From Catellatospora tritici (GTDB lineage Bacteria > Actinomycetota > Actinomycetes > Mycobacteriales > Micromonosporaceae): 64,000 bases of DNA. Below are positions 18,908 to 26,864 of this stretch, piece after piece; positions within the stretch are counted from its first letter, which is position 1; the number at the start of each line of letters is the position of its first letter. The notes under the pieces were generated by a model, which saw only the letters and a program-made list of their open reading frames with translations, ran no database searches and was not told the DNA's origin. The stretch covers positions 62,001 to 126,000 of the forward strand of contig NZ_JAHRCY010000008.1 of NCBI RefSeq assembly GCF_019083965.1, read 5' to 3'. The position numbers were made by a program, and so were the translations under genes.

Positions 18908-19948
18908 GTGCTGTCTGTCCTCGCCGCTGTCCCCCGCCGCCTCGTGCGCCTGGCCGTGCTGCTGTGGCGGCTGCTGCTCGACGCCCCCACCTTGCTGTGG
19001 CGGCTGCTGCTCGACGCCCCCACCTCGCTGCGGCGCGGCCTGACACTGGCGAACCTCGTCGGCAACATCGTCATCGTGGTCACCGGCGGCGCGGTCCGGC
19101 TCACCGGCTCGGGCCTGGGCTGCCCGACCTGGCCACGGTGCACCGAGGACTCCTACACCACCACGCGCGCGATGGGCGTGCACGGGGTGATCGAGTTCGG
19201 CAACCGGATGCTGACCTTCGTGCTCGTCCTGATCGCCGGGGCGGCGCTGCTGGCCGCGTGGCGGCACGCGCGCCTGCGCCCGCTGGCGCTGGCCGTGGTG
19301 CTGGGCATCCCGGGGCAGGGCGTGGTCGGCGGGTTCACCGTGCTGAGCGACCTCAACCCGTACGTGGTGGGCCTGCACTTCCTGCTGTCCATCGCGATGG
19401 TCGGCGGGTCGTACGCCCTCTGGCAGCGCACCCTCGACCCGGCCCCCGCCGCTCCCGCCACGGCCCGGCTGCGCCCGCTCACCTGGGCGGTCGTCGCGGC
19501 GGGCGCGGTCGCGCTGGCGGTCGGCGTGGTGGTCACCGGCAGCGGCCCGCACGCGGGCGACGAGCAGGCCCGGCGCACCGGGCTGGACCCGGCGATGATT
19601 TCGCAGCTGCACGTGGACACCGTGTTCCTGCTGCTCGGCCTCGCGGTCGCGACCTGGTTCGCCGCCCGCGCGGTGGCCGCCCCCGCGCTGACCCGCCGGG
19701 CCGCGATCCTGCTCGGGGTGCTGCTCGGACAGGGCGCGATCGGCTTCGTCCAGTACTTCACCGGGCTGCCCGAGATCCTGGTCGGCGCGCACATGCTCGG
19801 GGCCTGCCTGCTGTGGGTGGCCGCGCTCGGGACGGTCTGGGCGACCGGCTTCGACGCCGCGCCGCGCGGCGACGGCGACGCAGTGACTGGGAGCGCACCC
19901 ACGGTGAGCAGCGCGGATTCTGTACCCCCGTTGGTCACTGTCCGGTAA
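18908..19948 (+). CDS. ctaA: heme A synthase (COX15/CtaA family)
   Basis: A 346-residue membrane enzyme that oxidises heme O to heme A for cytochrome c oxidase. Eight hydrophobic segments; conserved features include TGGAVRLTGSGLGCPTWPRC near residue 60, HGVIEFGNRMLTFV with a heme-ligand His, GLHFLLSIAMVGGSY, QLHVDTVFLLLGLAV and GAHMLGACLLWVAAL. GTG 18908 follows TACCAT by exactly 6 nt, indicating a leaderless message. The N-terminus has a tandem duplication (LLWRLLLDAPT twice, residues about 18-39) from a 33-bp repeat. The gene is divergent from sufR; ctaB lies 2.5 kb downstream. Confidence 0.93.
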   Translation: MLSVLAAVPRRLVRLAVLLWRLLLDAPTLLWRLLLDAPTSLRRGLTLANLVGNIVIVVTGGAVRLTGSGLGCPTWPRCTEDSYTTTRAMGVHGVIEFGNRMLTFVLVLIAGAALLAAWRHARLRPLALAVVLGIPGQGVVGGFTVLSDLNPYVVGLHFLLSIAMVGGSYALWQRTLDPAPAAPATARLRPLTWAVVAAGAVALAVGVVVTGSGPHAGDEQARRTGLDPAMISQLHVDTVFLLLGLAVATWFAARAVAAPALTRRAAILLGVLLGQGAIGFVQYFTGLPEILVGAHMLGACLLWVAALGTVWATGFDAAPRGDGDAVTGSAPTVSSADSVPPLVTVR

Positions 19949-20024
19949 CCGCCAGGTTCCGATCTGAGCGTCAACCGCTGCCGGAACCATCCCGGCGACG
20001 TGCCGACGGGGCGATGATGAGCGG

Positions 20025-20741
20025 GTGCCGACCTCTCTGCGCCGCGCACCGCAGGCGCACTCCGACGACTCGCTGCCGGGCGTGGTGGCCCAGACCTTCA
20101 CCACCGACGGGCACCTCGACTACTGGGCCGTCGTACGCCACGCCGAGCAGGCGGCTGTGCTCGTGGAAGAGCTGGCCACGCTCGTCGGCACCGGCCGGGC
20201 TGAGGTCGCCCGGCAACCACTGGCACAGGCTGTCAGCCTGCTGCTGAGCACCCTCGACCGCGCCGACGACGCCTCGGGGGCGCTGGACAACCTGCTGCAC
20301 CGCCTGCTCGCCGTACACGCCGAGGCCTGCGGGCAGGCGCCCGGCGACGGGGTCGAGCTGGCCGACTGGCTGATCGCGGTGCAGTTCGAGGGTGGGCGCT
20401 GGTGCCCGATCGACATCTGGGCGTACGGGCCCGCGCTGGGCGCCGACGGCCTGGACCACTACCGCGCCGTGGTCCGCCGCCGCTGGGCCGCCGACCCCGG
20501 CGACCTGAGCGCCCGCGACGCCATCGAACGGCTGGCCCGGTGGGAGCGCGACACCCCGACCCTGGTCGAGGTCATCGGCGGCGACCTGCGCCACGCCGCC
20601 CAGTACGGCCGCCTGGCCCGCGCCCTGGCCGACATCGGCGAACCCGAGGCCGCCCGCGCCTGGGCCGAGCGCGGCCTCGCCGCCCACCCCGACGACCCAC
20701 CCGGCGCAGGCCTCCGCGACTTCCTCTCCCGCACCCCCTGA
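20025..20741 (+). CDS. hypothetical alpha-helical protein (DUF6880-like)
   Basis: A 238-residue soluble protein that I cannot assign to a function. It starts with GTG (VPTSLRRAPQAH). The middle portion (SLLLSTLDRADDASGALDNL, LLAVHAEACGQAPGDGVEL, ADWLIAVQFEGGRWCPIDIW) resembles the helical region that follows SWIM zinc fingers in some actinobacterial proteins (DUF6880), but no zinc-finger cysteines are present. The end (AARAWAERGLAAHPDDPPGA) looks like a single TPR-type helix pair. It may be a stand-alone interaction module. It follows ctaA by 76 bp on the same strand. Confidence 0.6.
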   Translation: MPTSLRRAPQAHSDDSLPGVVAQTFTTDGHLDYWAVVRHAEQAAVLVEELATLVGTGRAEVARQPLAQAVSLLLSTLDRADDASGALDNLLHRLLAVHAEACGQAPGDGVELADWLIAVQFEGGRWCPIDIWAYGPALGADGLDHYRAVVRRRWAADPGDLSARDAIERLARWERDTPTLVEVIGGDLRHAAQYGRLARALADIGEPEAARAWAERGLAAHPDDPPGAGLRDFLSRTP

Positions 20742-20765
20742 CCCTTCGGGGCCCTGGTTGGAGGC

Positions 20766-20870
20766 TGCAGTTTCGGGGAAAGTGCGCGAATTCGCGCGCC
20801 GATTGCGGCAGTTTCCCCGAAACTGCGGCGAGCGGCGAGCGGCGAGCGGCGCGGCAGGCGAGCGGCGGCG
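20766..20870. repeat. nested palindrome followed by GAGCGGC repeats
   Basis: GCAGTTTCGGGGAAA (20767-20781) is the exact reverse complement of TTTCCCCGAAACTGC (20812-20826). Between them lies a second perfect palindrome, GCGCGAATTCGCGC (20784-20797). Three back-to-back AGCGGCG units follow from 20831. The element separates two converging genes and could stop transcription in both directions, or be a REP-type repeat. Confidence 0.75.
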
Positions 20871-20882
20871 GAGAGGGGCCGG

Positions 20883-21845
20883 TCAGGCGCCGTGGGTGAG
20901 GCGGGCGGCGATGGCGGCGGCGAGGCGGTCGGCAGCGGCGGGGTCGTGCTCGAGGAAGACCGAGGGCTCGGTCAGTTCCAGCTCGATCAGGTGCGGGTTG
21001 CCGTCGGCGTCGGGGATCAGGTCGACGCGGGCGTAGACCAGGCCGTCGGGCAGGGTGGCGACCACGGCCTCGCCGACGGCCAGTTCCGCGGCGGTGGGCG
21101 TACGCGTGGTGATGTCCTCGGCCTTGTACAGCTCGTCCACCCCGTCGACGTGCGGTCCGGTCAGCAGCGGCCCCTTACGGATGGCGTGGCTGTACACCAG
21201 CCGCCCCGTCGCCGGGTCGGCGAAGAACAGCAGAGCCGTCTCGCCGTACGCGTCCACGGCTCCCAGGTAGGGCTGGATCAGCACGAGCCGCCCGGCGGCC
21301 TGCAACCGGCGGACGTGGTCGGCGGCCTGCACGGCGTCGCCGGGCCCGTACCGGCCGGTGTCGCGGCTGCCCGAGCTGACCGAGGGCTTGATGACGTACT
21401 CGCCGCCGCCGTCCGGGGCGGTCCACTCGTCACCCGGGGCGACGAAGGTGGTCGGGATGATCGGGATCCCGGCGGTCGCCAGCTCGGCCAGGTAGCTCTT
21501 GTCGGTGTTCCAGGCGACCACGGCGGCCGGGTTGGCCAAGGTGGGCACGGAACGGGCCCAGTCCAGGAACTTGTCCCGCTGCCAGGAGTAGTCCCAGGTG
21601 GACCGGAGCACCACCAGGTCGTAGCCCGTCCAGTCGACCGCGGGGTCGTCCCAGACGACCGGCTCGGCGGTGACGCCCCGCGCGGCCAGCGGCGCCAGCA
21701 CGAGCTGGTCGTCGGGCTCCAGCAGCGGGATCTCGGCGCAGGTCGCGATGGCGACGCGCGGCGCGGCGGCGCGGCGAGATCCGGGCTCGGATACCAGGGC
21801 GACCCGGGCAGCTGCCCGGGTCGCACGGTCAAGGGGTGTGCTCAC
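20883..21845 (-). CDS. ATP-grasp family ligase
   Basis: A 320-residue cytoplasmic ATP-grasp enzyme, a fold that joins a carboxylate to an amine or thiol through an acyl-phosphate. Visible are the N-terminal Rossmann strand VAIATCAEIPLLEPDDQLV, the ATP-binding lysine region GGEYVIKPSVSSGSRDTGRY, LVLIQPYLGAVDAYGETALL, and the metal-binding end YARVDLIPDADGNPHLIELE. It most resembles the glutathione synthetase/DcsG-like group. GTG 21845 is chosen because TATCTT lies exactly 7 nt before it (leaderless); the longer frame starts at TTG. Substrate unknown; no biosynthetic partners flank it. Confidence 0.82.
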   Translation of the reverse strand: MSTPLDRATRAAARVALVSEPGSRRAAAPRVAIATCAEIPLLEPDDQLVLAPLAARGVTAEPVVWDDPAVDWTGYDLVVLRSTWDYSWQRDKFLDWARSVPTLANPAAVVAWNTDKSYLAELATAGIPIIPTTFVAPGDEWTAPDGGGEYVIKPSVSSGSRDTGRYGPGDAVQAADHVRRLQAAGRLVLIQPYLGAVDAYGETALLFFADPATGRLVYSHAIRKGPLLTGPHVDGVDELYKAEDITTRTPTAAELAVGEAVVATLPDGLVYARVDLIPDADGNPHLIELELTEPSVFLEHDPAAADRLAAAIAARLTHGA

Positions 21846-21879
21846 AAGATCCAAGATAGCTCGCGGATCTGAAACTTCC

Positions 21880-22200
21880 TCAGCGCGTCAGTGTCCGCTT
21901 GGACATGGACCGCCAGAGGTCGTTGGTGGGACGCATGAGCTCGATGAGCTCCCGCTCCCATTCGTTCTCCACGGTGATGCCAGCCCGTTCACAGGCGGCC
22001 CGGGCGATGTCGGTGCTGGCGGCGAACCGGTCGCCCCACGCTCCGTCGCCACCCACCAACACGATGCGAGCACCGCGCCGACCGACGTACTCGATGACCC
22101 CCTTCGCACCTCCGTGCGCGCTAGCGAACTCGCGCAGGCCGGCCACGAGTGTGGCCGTGGGGTGCTCGATGGTCACCGTCGTATCTGAACCTTCTGCCAT
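21880..22200 (-). CDS. hypothetical protein
   Basis: A 106-residue small soluble protein I do not recognise. It starts MAEGSDTTVTIEHPTATLVA; TATCGT is 6 nt upstream, so the message is probably leaderless, and an upstream in-frame start at 22248 is disfavoured. The sequence alternates strands and helices (AKGVIEYVGRRGARIVLVG, DIARAACERAGITVENEWER), consistent with a compact alpha/beta fold. No catalytic motif, signal peptide or cysteine pair is evident. It precedes the ATP-grasp gene by 34 bp on the same strand and might be co-transcribed with it. Confidence 0.65.
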   Translation of the reverse strand: MAEGSDTTVTIEHPTATLVAGLREFASAHGGAKGVIEYVGRRGARIVLVGGDGAWGDRFAASTDIARAACERAGITVENEWERELIELMRPTNDLWRSMSKRTLTR

Positions 22201-22415
22201 GCAAGCACGATAAGCAGAACGGGCATCCGGTAGCGGGATTGTGAGCACTTTTTGTGATCCCCGTTACGTAGCTGCAACCCGATGTACAGAGATCGACTGT
22301 CCGGGTTCGCCCAGAAATATCCCCGTCAATGTGTCGCAGAACGGACACCCTGCCAACCCCTGGACACGCCCGGCCCGGGGATTAGGGCGTGTCACTAATA
22401 AATTCGGTAAATCGG

Positions 22416-23411
22416 TCAGATGAACACGTCGACGCCGACCGCCACGAAGACGATCGTGAGGTACGCCGTTGACCAGTGGAAAAGCCGCATCGGCTTGACC
22501 GGCTCGCCCTTCATGGTGCGGCTGTACAGCCCGTGGGCTTCCAGGATGAACATCATTCCGCAGATGAGCGCGGGGATGCCGTACACCCGGGACATGCCCA
22601 GCGGCCAGACCGCGAGCGAGGTCGCCACGGTCAGCCAGGAGTACACCACCGACTCGATCGCGACGCGACGCGGGGTGGCCACCACCGTGAGCATCGGGAT
22701 GCCCGCCCTGGCGTAGTCGTCCTTGAACCGGATCGCCAGCGCGTAGAAGTGCGGCATCTGCCAGAAGAAGACGACGCCGAACAGCAGCCAGGCGGCCGGG
22801 GCCAGGGAACCGGTCACCGCGGCCCAGCCGATCAGCACCGGCATCGCCCCGCACACGCCACCCCAGAAGGTGTTGTGCGGCGTGCTGCGCTTGAGCCAGG
22901 CCGTATAGATGACGTCGTAGTAGACGATCGCGGCCACGGTCAGCGCGGTGGCCAGCCAGTTGGTGAACGCGGCCATCAGCGCGGTCGAGGCGACGGCCAG
23001 GGCGAGGCCGAAGATGAGCGCGTCGCGCGGGGCCACCGCGTGGGTGACCAGCGGCCGACGTGACGTTCGTCCCATCAGCGGGTCGATGTCACGGTCGAGG
23101 TAGCAGTTGATCGCGTTGGCGGCCCCCGCCGCGAACGAGCCGCCGACCAGCACGACCAGCATCAACCAGACCGAGGGAAGCCCCTTGGCCGCGAGCATCA
23201 TCGCCGGGATGGTGGTGATGAGCAGCAGCTCCACGATGCGTGGCTTGGTCAGCGACAGGTAGGCGCCGAACACCGCCCAGCGGGCCTGGCGCCGCGACAC
23301 CCGGATGGCGCGCGCGGCACTGCCGGGCTGCACCGGGATCACGGGGAGGGGGTGGGACGGGAGGTCTATGGTGCCGGCCGCCTCTGGCGACTCCGCGGCG
23401 AGCGTGCTCAC
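22416..23411 (-). CDS. ctaB: protoheme IX farnesyltransferase (heme O synthase)
   Basis: A 331-residue UbiA-type membrane prenyltransferase that attaches a farnesyl group to heme B to give heme O, the substrate of CtaA. Marks are LTKPRIVELLLITTIPAM, the first Asp-rich motif NCYLDRDIDPLMGRTSRRP near residue 110, and further helices containing YTAWLKRSTPHNTFWGG and FFWQMPHFYALAIRFKDDY with the second Asp motif. The GTG at 23411 is chosen: TACCCT lies 7 nt upstream, fitting a leaderless message, whereas the longer ORF starts in the promoter. It is divergent from tkt, the usual actinobacterial arrangement. Confidence 0.94.
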   Translation of the reverse strand: MSTLAAESPEAAGTIDLPSHPLPVIPVQPGSAARAIRVSRRQARWAVFGAYLSLTKPRIVELLLITTIPAMMLAAKGLPSVWLMLVVLVGGSFAAGAANAINCYLDRDIDPLMGRTSRRPLVTHAVAPRDALIFGLALAVASTALMAAFTNWLATALTVAAIVYYDVIYTAWLKRSTPHNTFWGGVCGAMPVLIGWAAVTGSLAPAAWLLFGVVFFWQMPHFYALAIRFKDDYARAGIPMLTVVATPRRVAIESVVYSWLTVATSLAVWPLGMSRVYGIPALICGMMFILEAHGLYSRTMKGEPVKPMRLFHWSTAYLTIVFVAVGVDVFI

Positions 23412-23657
23412 CCGAGACAGGGTACGGCAACGCTGGTCAAACCCTGCGGCCGCGCCCGGCGGCGCGGACACCCCGTGGCACAAAGCACGGGTTCGCACAT
23501 GTGTCGTGCGAGGTATGAGTAGGGTCAACACCGACAGGGCGACACCGTGGCCGCCCTTATGACGATGCGTTGCGCCTTTCCACAGCTCCGGTGCGTGCTA
23601 TTCCGGGTCACGGCCCTGGAGCGACGGCAAGACTGACCCGCTAGGAGTAGCACAGCT

Positions 23658-25742
23658 GTGACCGAGCAGTTGATCTGGTCTGACATCGACCGCCGCGCGG
23701 TGGACACCGCCCGTGTGCTGGCCATGGACGCGGTGGAGAAGGCCGGCAACGGCCATCCCGGCACCGCGATGAGCCTCGCCCCCCTCGCCTACCTGTTGTT
23801 CCAGCGGGCTATGCGCCTCGATCCCAACGACCCGGACTGGACCGGCCGCGACCGCTTCGTGCTGTCCGCCGGGCATTCCTCTCTCACCCAGTACGTCCAG
23901 CTGTTCCTGGCCGGGTACGGCCTGGAGCTGTCGGACCTGCAGACTTTGCGCCAGTGGGGCTCGCTGACCCCGGGTCACCCCGAGCACGGGCACACCCGCG
24001 GCGTGGAGACCACCACCGGCCCACTGGGCCAGGGCCTGGGCAACGCGGTGGGCATGGCGATGGCCGCCCGCCGCGAGCGCGGCCTGTTCGACCCCGACGC
24101 CGCGCCGGGGACCAGCCCGTTCGACCACCACATCTACGTGATCTGCTCCGATGGCGACATCGAGGAGGGCATCACGCACGAGGCGTCGGCGATCGCCGGG
24201 CACCAGAAGCTCGACAATCTCATCGTCTTCTACGACGACAACGAGATCTCGATCGAGGACGACACTCGCATCGCCAAGTCCGAGGACGTCTGCAAGCGGT
24301 ACGAGGCGTACGGCTGGCACGTGGAGCGGATCGACTGGACCGGCGGCAACGGCAACTACCACGAGGACATCCCGGCGCTGTGGGCGGCGATCCAGCGCGC
24401 GAAGGGGGTCACCGACCGGCCCAGCTTCATCGCGCTGCGCACCATCATCGGCTGGCCCGCGCCGACCAAGCAGAACACCGGCAAGATCCACGGCTCGGCG
24501 GTCGGCCCGAACGAGGCGGCCGCGGTCAAGGAGGTGCTGGGCTTCGACCCGGCGGTCGCCTTCCCGGTCGAGGACGAGGTGCTGGCGCACACCCGCGCGG
24601 TGCGTGAGCGCGGCCGGGTGCTGCACGAGCAGTGGGAGGACGCCTTCCACGACTGGGCCAAGGCCAACCCGGACCGGCTGGCCCTGTTCGACCGGATGAG
24701 CACCCGTACCCTGCCCAAGGGCTGGGCGGAGGCGCTGCCGAGCTTCCCGGCCGACGCCAAGGGCATCGCCACCCGCGCCGCGTCAGGCCAGGTGCTCAAC
24801 GCGCTGGCGCCGGTGCTGCCGGAGCTGTGGGGCGGCTCGGCCGACCTGGCCGAGAGCAACAACACCACGATGAAGGGCGAGCCGTCGTTCATCCCGGCGG
24901 AGTACGCCACCAAGGAGTTCCCGGGCCACGAGTACGGCCGCACGCTGCACTTCGGCATCCGCGAGCACGCCATGGGCTCGATCATGAACGGCATCGCACT
25001 GCACGACGGCACCCGCGTCTACGGCGGCACGTTCCTGGTCTTCAGCGACTACATGCGCCCGGCGGTCCGCCTGGCCGCGCTGATGAAGCTCCCGGTGACC
25101 TACGTGTGGACGCACGACTCGATCGGTCTGGGCGAGGACGGCCCGACCCACCAGCCGGTGGAGCACCTGACCGCGCTGCGGGCCATCCCGGGCCTGGACG
25201 TGGTGCGCCCCGCAGACGCCAACGAGACCGCGCACGCCTGGCGGATGGCGCTGACCCACACCGACCGGCCGACGGCCCTGGCGCTGAGCCGCCAGAACCT
25301 GCCGGTGATGGACCCGGCGAAGGTCGTCGGCTTCGAGCACGGCGGCTATGTGCTGGAGGAGGCGTCCTCGGGCACGCCGCAGGTGATCCTCATGGGCACC
25401 GGCTCCGAGGTGCAGCTCTGCCTGGCCGCCCGGGAGCTGCTGGAGGCCGACGGCATCGCGACCCGGGTGGTGTCGATGCCGTGCCAGGAGTGGTTCCGCG
25501 CGTCCGACGCCGGGTACCGGGAGTCTGTGCTGCCGTCGTCGGTCAAGGCCCGCGTGAGTGTCGAGGCGGGTATCGCCATGTCGTGGCGCGACCTGATCGG
25601 CGACGCGGGCGAGGCCGTCAGCCTGGAGCACTACGGCGCGTCCGCCCCGGCGGCGACCCTGTTCGAGAAGTTCGGTTTCACACCGCAGGCGGTGGCCGAC
25701 GCCGCCCGGCGGTCCCTGGCCAAGGCCAATGAAGGGCAGTGA
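23658..25742 (+). CDS. tkt: transketolase
   Basis: A 694-residue thiamine-diphosphate enzyme of the non-oxidative pentose phosphate pathway; it transfers two-carbon units between sugar phosphates. The start is GTG 23658 with GGAG about ten bases upstream. The TPP-binding segment is VICSDGDIEEGITHEAS followed by FYDDNEISIEDD near residues 155-200. The catalytic Glu of the second domain lies in LHFGIREHAMGSIMNG near residue 440. The C-terminal domain includes LMGTGSEVQLCLAARELLE. First gene of the tkt-tal-pgi-zwf-opcA-pgl operon. Confidence 0.96.
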   Translation: MTEQLIWSDIDRRAVDTARVLAMDAVEKAGNGHPGTAMSLAPLAYLLFQRAMRLDPNDPDWTGRDRFVLSAGHSSLTQYVQLFLAGYGLELSDLQTLRQWGSLTPGHPEHGHTRGVETTTGPLGQGLGNAVGMAMAARRERGLFDPDAAPGTSPFDHHIYVICSDGDIEEGITHEASAIAGHQKLDNLIVFYDDNEISIEDDTRIAKSEDVCKRYEAYGWHVERIDWTGGNGNYHEDIPALWAAIQRAKGVTDRPSFIALRTIIGWPAPTKQNTGKIHGSAVGPNEAAAVKEVLGFDPAVAFPVEDEVLAHTRAVRERGRVLHEQWEDAFHDWAKANPDRLALFDRMSTRTLPKGWAEALPSFPADAKGIATRAASGQVLNALAPVLPELWGGSADLAESNNTTMKGEPSFIPAEYATKEFPGHEYGRTLHFGIREHAMGSIMNGIALHDGTRVYGGTFLVFSDYMRPAVRLAALMKLPVTYVWTHDSIGLGEDGPTHQPVEHLTALRAIPGLDVVRPADANETAHAWRMALTHTDRPTALALSRQNLPVMDPAKVVGFEHGGYVLEEASSGTPQVILMGTGSEVQLCLAARELLEADGIATRVVSMPCQEWFRASDAGYRESVLPSSVKARVSVEAGIAMSWRDLIGDAGEAVSLEHYGASAPAATLFEKFGFTPQAVADAARRSLAKANEGQ

Positions 25743-25748
25743 CTGGCG

Positions 25749-26864
25749 ATGACTGATCCCCTGGGCGAGCTCTCGGCCGCCGGTGTGGCGGTCTGGCTTG
25801 ACGACATCTCCCGGGAGCGGCTGACCGACGGCGGCTCCCACACCGCGCTGGCGGAGCTGCGCGACACGCGGCACGTGGTCGGGGTGACCAGCAACCCGAC
25901 CATCTTCGCCGCGGCGCTGGCGGGCAGCGACGACTACGACGAGCAGCTGCACGAGCTGAAGGCGCGCAAGGTCTCGGTCGACGAGGCGGTGCGCATGCTC
26001 ACCACGTACGACATCCGGTGGGCCTGTGACGTGATGCGGCCGGTGTACGACGCGAGCGGCGGCCGGGACGGCCGGGTGTCGATCGAGGTCGACCCGCGGC
26101 TGGCGCACGAGACCGAGCCGACCATCGCCGAGGCCAAGCAGCTGTGGTGGCTGGTCGACCGGCCCAACCTGTTCATCAAGATCCCGGCGACGCTGGAGGG
26201 CCTGCCCGCGATCACCGCGGCGCTGGCCAACGGCATCAGCGTCAACGTGACGCTGATCTTCTCGCTGGAGCGCTACCGCGCGGTGCTGGACGCCTGGCTG
26301 ACCGGTCTGGAGCAGGCCAAGGCCAATGGCCACGACCTGTCGAAGATCGAGTCGGTGGGGTCGTTCTTCGTGTCCCGCTTCGACACCGAGATCGACAAGC
26401 GGCTGGAGAAGATCGGCACCCCGGAGGCGCTGGGCCTGCGCGGCCAGGCCGCCGTCGCCAACGCCCGCCTGGCCTACGGGGAGTACCTGCAGGTCGTCGG
26501 GTCGCCGAGGTGGGCCGAGCTCAAGGCGGCCGGGGGCAACCCGCAGCGGCCGCTGTGGGCCTCCACCGGCACCAAGAACCCGGAGTACCCGGACACGCTC
26601 TACGTCGAGCAGCTGGTCGCCGCCGACACCGTCAACACCATGCCGGAGAAGACGCTGCAGGCCTTCGCCGACCACGGCGAGGTGCCCGGGGACACGGTCA
26701 CCGGCAACCTGGCCGCGGCGCAGCAGACCATCGACGCGCTGCGGGCCGCCGGGGTCGACTACGACGACGTGGTGGCGTTCCTGGAGAGCGACGGCGTGGC
26801 GAAGTTCGACGCGAGCTGGCAGGAGCTGCTGGCCGGGGTACAGGCGAAACTGGAGCAGGCATGA
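25749..26864 (+). CDS. tal: transaldolase
   Basis: A 371-residue actinobacterial-type transaldolase, moving a dihydroxyacetone unit between sugar phosphates through a lysine Schiff base. VVGVTSNPTIFAAALAGS is near the N-terminus, FIKIPATLEGLPAITAAL is near residue 140 (candidate catalytic Lys), NVTLIFSLERYRAVLDAW follows, then RPLWASTGTKNPEYPDTLYV. It begins 6 bp after tkt, and its stop overlaps the pgi start (ATGA), so pgi translation is coupled to it. Confidence 0.95.
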   Translation: MTDPLGELSAAGVAVWLDDISRERLTDGGSHTALAELRDTRHVVGVTSNPTIFAAALAGSDDYDEQLHELKARKVSVDEAVRMLTTYDIRWACDVMRPVYDASGGRDGRVSIEVDPRLAHETEPTIAEAKQLWWLVDRPNLFIKIPATLEGLPAITAALANGISVNVTLIFSLERYRAVLDAWLTGLEQAKANGHDLSKIESVGSFFVSRFDTEIDKRLEKIGTPEALGLRGQAAVANARLAYGEYLQVVGSPRWAELKAAGGNPQRPLWASTGTKNPEYPDTLYVEQLVAADTVNTMPEKTLQAFADHGEVPGDTVTGNLAAAQQTIDALRAAGVDYDDVVAFLESDGVAKFDASWQELLAGVQAKLEQA

